A DNA stretch of 64,000 nt from Pardosa pseudoannulata (taxonomy: Eukaryota > Arthropoda > Arachnida > Araneae > Lycosidae): positions 133,017,205 through 133,081,204 of the forward strand of contig CM063502.1 in assembly GCA_032207245.1 (NCBI GenBank), in the 5' to 3' direction. A program made the translations under genes and the position numbers. Positions 57,869-64,000 of this stretch are shown one piece after another (positions within the stretch are counted from its first letter, which is position 1; each line of letters opens with the position of its first letter). Below the pieces are notes generated by a model. The model worked only from the letters and a program-made list of their open reading frames with translations, was not told where the DNA came from and did no database searches.

Positions 57869-58436
57869 ATATGTCCTAAAAATCTAGAGGGGCAAAACTA
57901 CAAGTTTGATTACCTATACTTAATTTAAAAATTTCACAGGAAATGATAACCGTAATTAGAATACATCTTAAACATACTGAAAAAAAATAATTTCAAAATT
58001 CATTAAAATGTCAAATCAAAAATTTAATATACCATAAAAATCTAGAGGGGCAAAACTACAAGTTCGAGATGTCGAATCAAAAATTTAATATACCTAAAAA
58101 TCTACAGGGGCAAAACTACAAGTTTGAGTACCTATATTTCCTTTAAAAAATTCACAGGAAAGGATGATAACCGTAATTAGAATACATCTTAAACATACTG
58201 AAAAAATAATTTCAAAATTCATTAAAATGTCGAATCAAAAATTTAATATGCCCTAAAAATCTAGAGAGGCAAAACTACAAGTTCGAGAGTACCTCTATAC
58301 TTCTATATTTAAAAAATTCTCAGGAAAGGATGATTATCGTAATTAGATTACATCTTAAACATACTAAAAAAAATAATTTCAAAATTCATTAAAACGCCGA
58401 ATCAAAAATTTCATTTATGAATTAAGCCCTAAAAAC
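57869..58436 (+). repeat. Tandem array, unit about 165 bp
   Basis: Units start at CTAAAAATCTAGAGGGGCAAA near 57875, 58096 and 58251, plus a short 53-bp partial at 58036. Each has GGCAAAACTACAAGTT, TTCACAGGAAA, CCGTAATTAGAATACATC and CAAAATTCATTAAAA in the same order. The array may begin inside the gap. It ends next to the gypsy gag frame, so it may be the element's repeated leader. Confidence 0.88.
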
Positions 58437-59457
58437 TTATTCTAAAATCAAAGAAGATTGTGGAACAGCATTTTTAAACCGGCAACAAACATCCATGCCG
58501 AAAGAACAAAATTTTCCCAACATTTTCGCCGTAACGGTGAATCAATAGCTGAATTTATTACTGCTTTACGAACTCTTGCAGTAAACTGTAAATTTAAGAA
58601 TTCTTTAGATGAACGTTTAAGAGATCAATTAATATTGGGTATCAATGATTTCCGAATACAAGAACATTTGTTTCGTGAGCATTCTGATGAAACAGCAACT
58701 TTTAATCAGATCGAGAAGTCGGCTTTAAATTATGAATCTGCGTATATCAATCGAGAAACTATTGAATCTGTTATAGATTCCGAACATAAAAACCCAGTTA
58801 CAAGTGTGAATAAAATAAATGCGTCAACTCAGAATGTAAAGAAAAACAATTTCAACGCCGGCGCCAAACCCACCACTTTCAAAACCAAACCAAAAGTTCA
58901 CGGCGAGATGGAACATAATAAATTCCGAATAGATAAGCGAACTGTCTGCATTCGATGTGGGAAAAGTAAACATTCGAAAGGGGAGAAATGTAGAGCTGAA
59001 TTAGCCACTTGCCGCAGTTGTCATACTAAAGGGCATTTTGAAAAAGTATGTGTACGATCTGGGAATAGAGTTGTGAACAGTGGAAAAAACCCGGTTTAAA
59101 CCCGGGAAAAAAACCGGGTTTTTGGAACGAGAATTTTGAAAATTTCCAAAACATGGGAATTTTGAAATATTTTGAAGCCGCAAATTTCTATGTCACAATG
59201 AGAACCACCATTTCTTCTGTCTTTGTTGTAGACCTCAAAAGTTGATATTTTCACAAAATTTAACTATTATATGCTATGAAACAAAAACTGAATAATTGGG
59301 AATAACTAACTATATATGGCAAGGTATCATGTTTAGCATAAAAGTATGAGTCTATTTTTCCTTTGAGAAATATCCAATATTTTTATTATTACATAAATAT
59401 TACGCAATAATCTGTAGTGTCACAAAACCTGTAAATCATTATTTTTCTTGAATAACA

Positions 59458-59461
<4 letters not shown>

Positions 59462-59532
<71 letters not shown>

Positions 59533-59535
59533 GTA
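59462..59535. repeat. (CT)n(TA)n microsatellite
   Basis: About 18 CT units followed by TA units with GTA interruptions. Confidence 0.96.
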
Positions 59536-59874
59536 TATATGTATATATGTATAAAATGAGTGTGTGTGTACGAATTGGACACAAAATGCAACAGTGTCAT
59601 TTGATTACACCTTTAAATGATATATGCGTTACAAAAAATAATAAACTGTTATTTTAAATTTAAAGATATTTATTTTTATATTATAAAAAGAGGGGGAAAA
59701 GTTTAACATAAAGCAATATACATAATAAATAATTATAAAAAATAATGTATATAATTATTATACTAGCAACTAAAATTGAATCAACCAGTTATGTGTTTGA
59801 TAAGACTAACAGGGTAATTAATTACATAAGTATTACTATAAAATTATTTAAATGCTGATTTCTATTATTTCTTG

Positions 59875-59975
<101 letters not shown>

Positions 59976-60382
59976 CCAAACGTAAAAAAAATCTATTAGA
60001 AATAATATGCTAGTTCTAAAAAAGCTACTGTTGGAAAATAAATGCAAACATTGTTAAAATGATTTCTTCCCAAAGTTCCCAAAATTCCGGGTTTATTCCT
60101 CAAAATTCCCGGGTTTATTCCCACCTCTTCAAAATTCCGGGATTTTTACATCTCTATCTGGGAAAGCAGAATTTGTTCATCATATTTTTCACATAAGCAA
60201 TGATAACAAATATCAGGTTAGAGCTGTAATTAACAAGAAAGAAATTGATTTTCAGTACGATACTGGATCTGGGAAATCTATAATACCTGAAAGCTTTTAT
60301 AAATAATTGGAAAACTAAAACTTTTAAAATCTAAACAACTAATTGCTTATCCTGATAAACCGATTGCAACACTGGGAGACAT

Positions 60383-61563
60383 TAATTGAATGGAAGCTAC
60401 CATCAATTGGACAATCTATATCCTCGCTGTCACTACTGTCATCGTATAAATCACTTACATTCGGTTTTTCTTCCAGGAGTTTTTTTTCCATTGTCTTAAT
60501 ACTTTATCTTCATCTTTGCTGCTTGATGAAAACTCAGATTTTTTATGCACCTTTGCTACCCTGAAATTTGTAGATCTTAAAAGACTGGTAGCTTCGGGTT
60601 TTTAAAGAGAAATAGATTTAGCATGTCTTTTCATGAAGCCAAGGTCCCAGTCTATACGAGATTTTTCATCCCGAATCCAATTTGGCAAAATATTTTTATT
60701 AACAGCTAGAGCAAACTGAAATGCAAGAGTTCTAACTTCACTTATTGTTATCCCATATTAATGTTTTGAAGCCTGTAATAAATGACTAACATTATCTCTT
60801 CTTCCTCACTAAAAATTTGGCAACTTTTTATATTTGACTGGTATTTAGAGCCTGTTGTGAATTCATATTTGCTTTTAAATTTAAGTATATGGTGGCTAAG
60901 GGTACTTTTGCTTACACATAAGGTTCCTGCTGCTTCTCTTACAGACAATACACCAGCCAAAACTTTTTCTGCGGTTGATTCAAGAATATGCATTTACAGC
61001 AGAATACTTTCTGTTTGTTTTTGTTGTTCTCACCTTTTTTTTCTGAAACAAAAAAGGTTAATAAATTAATATTTTGACATGTTAAATCATCAATTAAAAA
61101 TTAGGCACCAAAATATTAATTATTTTTCTTGAATTGATATTTGTTTACACTTTTTAAAATGTCCCAAGGTGCCCCATATATGTGTGTCCCAACCTGCCCC
61201 ATTTTACAAAGTATTTTTTGATAACTACTATACAGTTAGGTTTAACAATGCAGTTTATTTATTAGCATAGAAATAATAATAAATGAATTTTCTTTCATAA
61301 CAATAGACTTTTTTTTAAATTAAAAAATTTTTTTCAAAAAAATTACTTTTTAAAATGCACATTGATGTAATTTTGGGTTATTCAAAACAAAGAAAATGAA
61401 ATTGTTCCTTATCTATAAGCACTATCTTCATCAAAATTCTTTGAGAAGTGAAGAGTAATGTCATCTATCAATACACATCAGCACTAATTCCTGGCTGCAA
61501 ATCAAAGCCTGGAAATAAAGGTGTCCCAAGGTGGGCTATGTCCCAAGGTGCCTCACTCTCCCC
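60383..61563 (-). mobile_element. pogo/Tigger-like element, internally deleted, copy 2
   Basis: The reverse complement of copy 1 over 60383-61010, with the same internal deletion. On its 5' side it keeps the terminal region with GTCCCAAGGTGCC motifs (about 61160, 61520 and 61540) ending CTCTCCCCTATTCC at 61563. The 3' part is cut at 60383, where it joins the gypsy fragment. Confidence 0.78.
60600..60993 (-). pseudogene. pogo-type transposase remnant, copy 2
   Basis: ATG at 60993. The same helix-turn-helix head as copy 1 (SVREAAGTLCVSKSTLSHH) with a handful of substitutions and the same break after IMLVIYYRLQNINMG. The NKNILPNWIRDEKSRIDWDL-like second half follows in another frame, again jumping to the tail without a DDE core. 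Confidence 0.72.
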
Positions 61564-62488
61564 TATTCCAAAAAAGATAAGTAATTGATAAAAGATTGTA
61601 ATTAAATTTAAAGATCTGTAAAAAGGGGAATGGGATTAAAATAAAATAAGTACAGGCATAAATATTGTAATTAGTATGCACTGTGTAAGGAATGTGGATC
61701 CCACGACCAGTGTTTCACATGTGTATGCCTTTTTTGTTTTCGGCAAAATCGCCCCCATTGACCCCTTTCACTCGGCGTTCCTTGAAATGAGGAATTTGCA
61801 CATGTGGGGGATTCGAACAACTTAGTATTTCTCTGATAATTACAGACTCATAGATTCCAAAAATGTTCTCAAAAATGGAAAAAACTGGGTCCATCATTTC
61901 AAAAATTAATTTTAAAGTTAAGCGAAAATCACGCGACATCAAAACGCTCCGTGATTGGTTGTGACGTCATCGTTCCGGTTGTCCAATATTTTCTTATTGC
62001 TTGTAAACGCGCACTATTTTCCAATTTTGTTTTGCAAGTTCCGCTATAAGTTCCTGAAATTTTCTAGCTATCAAAATTAATTTTTATTTAAACCTGAAGG
62101 TTTATTTTATCGATTTAGATAGTTTAGTTATCTCAATTTGTCATAAATGTCTATTCTACCTGGATTTACCAAAGGACAGTCAGACACATCTCGAAAATCG
62201 ACAGCATGCCAATATTTTCGTTTTTGGAGGGAAAAATCCGGATTTTTTGGGAGCCGAAATACGGGGAATTAAAACCCAAAGGTATGTAAAATCATTTATA
62301 TATTTATCCAATTTTACTTAACACGTATTAATATTTTATTCATGCTAATAACAGCTCTTCTGTTTGTAGACATAGACAAGTCAAATAAATATACATATAT
62401 CATATACACATATTTGTAGTAGCATCGGTTTTTATAAATAGAGATAGATGTAATATATTAAAATAAAAATTAGGGAGGTATTTTTTGT
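61564..62488. other. Non-coding stretch with a promoter-like patch and a possible first exon
   Basis: A GC-richer patch holds an inverted CCAAT box (GATTGG, 61953-61958) and a consensus CRE TGACGTCA (61962-61969). On + an ATG at 62147 opens 42 codons (MSILPGFTKGQSDTSRKSTA, then CQYFRFWREKSGFFGS) followed by AAAG|GTATGT, a good donor (about 62281). On - an ATG at 61942 opens 75 codons (MMSRDFRLTLKLIFEMMDPV). Neither has a domain I know. A divergent promoter of a lost transposon or gene is possible. Confidence 0.35.
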
Positions 62489-62557
62489 GAGACCGGGACC
62501 TTTAGCCCTCGTGTTGCAAAAAGTAGACCGTAGCGCTCAAAAACCAAAACCAAACCA
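62489..62557 (+). repeat. tRNA-derived SINE, 3' tail only
   Basis: GAGACCGGGACC ... TTAGCCCTCGTGTTGCAAAA ... GTAGACCGTAGCGCTC ... AAACCAAAACCAAACC is the 3' third of the SINE family, with a small deletion. The head is absent. Confidence 0.8.
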
Positions 62558-62765
62558 ATTCTTAAGTATTTTAAATTTGATGAAAAGAAATTTCAAATAT
62601 ATTCAAATATATTCAATTTAAAATCTTTAAAAGGCTTTACTTACTTATTTATGCTTTTTTAAATAGCAATACAATTTTATTGCCTTTAATATTAATGTTA
62701 AATTAAAAAATGTATAAAGTTTCTAAATTAGTAATATTTAAATAAAAGCAAGCATTTATTTACCG

Positions 62766-62949
62766 GTGCCGAACGATTGGTTAGGGTGCTGGCCTTCGGT
62801 ACCGGAGTTCGTGGGTTCGAATCCCACTGTGGCATGGATGTTCGTAGCCGTTCGGAATCGGCTTTAAGCTGTAGTTCCCGGTCTCATTAGCCCTCGTGTT
62901 GCAAAAAAATAGACCGTAGCACTCCAAACCAAACCAAACCAAACCAAAC
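62766..62949 (+). repeat. tRNA-derived SINE with perfect target duplication
   Basis: The 13-bp duplication CATTTATTTACCG lies at 62753-62765 and 62950-62962. TGCCGAACGATTGGTTAGGG (A-box region), B box GGGTTCGAATCCCAC, the body and an (AAACC)n tail are complete. It interrupts the THAP-like exon on the other strand right after its conserved HFS. Confidence 0.95.
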
Positions 62950-63179
62950 CATTTATTTACCGAAAAATGGTCTTCACAAACCCATAGAAATGATTTATAT
63001 GATAATATAGGGTTTAATTTCTCATCCCTTTTCATCGCATTTGGCCAGATTTTACGTATATGCGGGTCTTTAGGAACGCTGAAAAATATCTTCCCATTGC
63101 AATTATTTGTTGTATTTTTACAGAGTGGTATAGTACAATATTTATAATATGATTTTTTAATGCCAGACATAATAAACAA
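62950..63179 (-). pseudogene. THAP-like zinc-finger exon, cut by a SINE
   Basis: Start at the ATG at 63179 or, more likely, the second ATG at 63167 (MSGIKKSYYKYC). Cys pair in KYCTIPLCKNTTNN, then KIFFSVPKDPHIRKIWPNAM and the terminal Cys-His in FLWVCEDHFS: the C2-C-H layout of a THAP domain, a DNA-binding module common in P-element, Kolobok and related transposases. Past HFS the frame runs into the SINE target site. No transposase core is visible downstream, so this is an orphan DNA-binding exon. The upstream DNA is GC-richer and may be its promoter. Confidence 0.65.
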
Positions 63180-63345
63180 TTTCTACTACATGCGATACTT
63201 TATATAGAAACAAATTTAAAAGCCGCCTTTTAACATGTAAACAACATAAGCGCTCGGTATCAAAATGTATGATGATGTCACAAACTTCGCGGAGGAAAAG
63301 TATTGTTTTTGAGAGACGTTAATGAGTCCGCTATAAATCCCATTA

Positions 63346-64000
63346 GAAATCACTAATTAGGTTCCAAATGAAAGAAAAATAGCTACTATCCTGCTTACTT
63401 TTTTGTCTTCTATCGTTTAAAATTAAAATTAGAAAACATGAAAATTCCTCATTGGAGATGGCCGGCTAAGTGGGGGGAGGGGGGAGGGAGGATGATAAGG
63501 CTCTTTGGATGCGCTCGATTGTGTTTTTGCAGGCCAGCAGTATATCTGGACGAGAGAACTTCTCTTTTCGGCAGGGATCAAGTTGCGAGAAATGCGGACA
63601 CCCCCGCCCCCGAGGAAAGGGAGAGAAGATGGGAAGAAAACAGTTGGATTCGGGCCTGCGACTTGGAGACATCTCTCATTTCGATTTGAGAGAACACGAC
63701 GACGGTTTTGTTTGGACTTAAAAATATGCTCGGTTAATCCTTTTTGATTCATACAGGCCCCGAGGTTCTAAATAGGACATTTTGTTTTACTCTAATGTTT
63801 CCTAAATCTTGTAAATAAAATTTGTGTTGTCCATCTAAACTTTGGAGGATTTATTTAGCCTATGCATCCCAACTGCGAGCGACGAACATACCTGCCCCAG
63901 TAAAGTACGCGGACAGGTCCCAGGCAAGCATAAGGCACCAGAACAGTGTGTTATTACATCATTGGCCCCCGGAGTGGGGGTGGTTATTACATCCTGGTGT
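63346..64000 (+). repeat. LTR-like arm 2 of the long inverted repeat (runs off the window)
   Basis: The reverse complement of 48914-49566. It contains a purine-rich G tract (63470-63490) and a polyadenylation-like AATAAA (63815-63820). The window ends at GGTTATTACATCCTGGTGT, just inside the primer-site-like TGGTGT that also follows arm 1, so the element continues beyond 64000. Confidence 0.7.

Noticed and set aside
57869..58436. CRISPR array
   Set aside because: Units are contiguous repeats of about 165 bp without unique spacers, in an animal-type genome.
62766..62949. A functional tRNA gene (A and B boxes present)
   Set aside because: There is no cloverleaf-length unit with acceptor pairing. 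The sequence continues into a common 185-bp body with an AAACC tail and target duplication, so it is a SINE.

Overview
The window reads as a repeat-dense, AT-rich stretch of an animal nuclear genome, most likely an arthropod (an arachnid is plausible but not proven). Reasons: spliced transposase genes with GT-AG introns, BEL/Pao, Ty3/gypsy and copia LTR elements, Jockey-type LINE tails, PIF/Harbinger, hAT, MULE, P-element and pogo-type DNA transposons, a tRNA-derived SINE family, long (TA)n tracts and three 100-N assembly gaps. I see no convincing single-copy host gene, no rRNA, no functional tRNA and no CRISPR array.

Layout. 1-4859: AT-rich DNA with one decayed LINE tail. 4865-20559: one BEL/Pao retrotransposon on the minus strand, bounded by LTRs and the 5-bp target duplication TAGTT. 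It has been entered by a PIF/Harbinger transposon (about 5366-9140) and by a transposon with terminal inverted repeats of about 805 bp (11121-16702). The left repeat of the latter was itself hit by a Buster-like hAT element (11710-14025, TSD CTCTAGTA), and its coding region by a small palindromic-ended insert (14884-15219). 20819-29040: two copies of a Jockey-like LINE 3' end, a copia element (21669-25287) and a decayed C2H2 finger pseudogene. 29277-36673: a decayed C2H2/MULE-type transposase gene, split inside its zinc-finger exon by a young Ty3/gypsy element with LTRs that look identical (29383-32904). 36674-38650: a second, 5'-truncated copy of the same hAT. 38651-45475: two further Ty3/gypsy elements. 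46028-48756: a THAP/P-element transposase pseudogene.

48914-64000: an inverted pair of LTR-like arms of about 654 bp, the second reaching the window edge. Between them lie two internally deleted pogo-like elements in opposite orientation, SINE copies, a hAT-like element, a 66-bp perfect palindrome beside an assembly gap, a tandem array, and a Ty3/gypsy gag-protease fragment split by a hAT-type MITE (TSD ATCTGGGA).

The genes do not form a pathway. Each encodes mobilisation functions of its own element, and nearly all are broken. The most novel candidate is the long-TIR element at 11121-16702. Its protein has a cysteine-rich N-terminus, a D...D...E-like set of motifs and a C-terminus encoded inside the inverted repeat, and I cannot assign it to a named superfamily.
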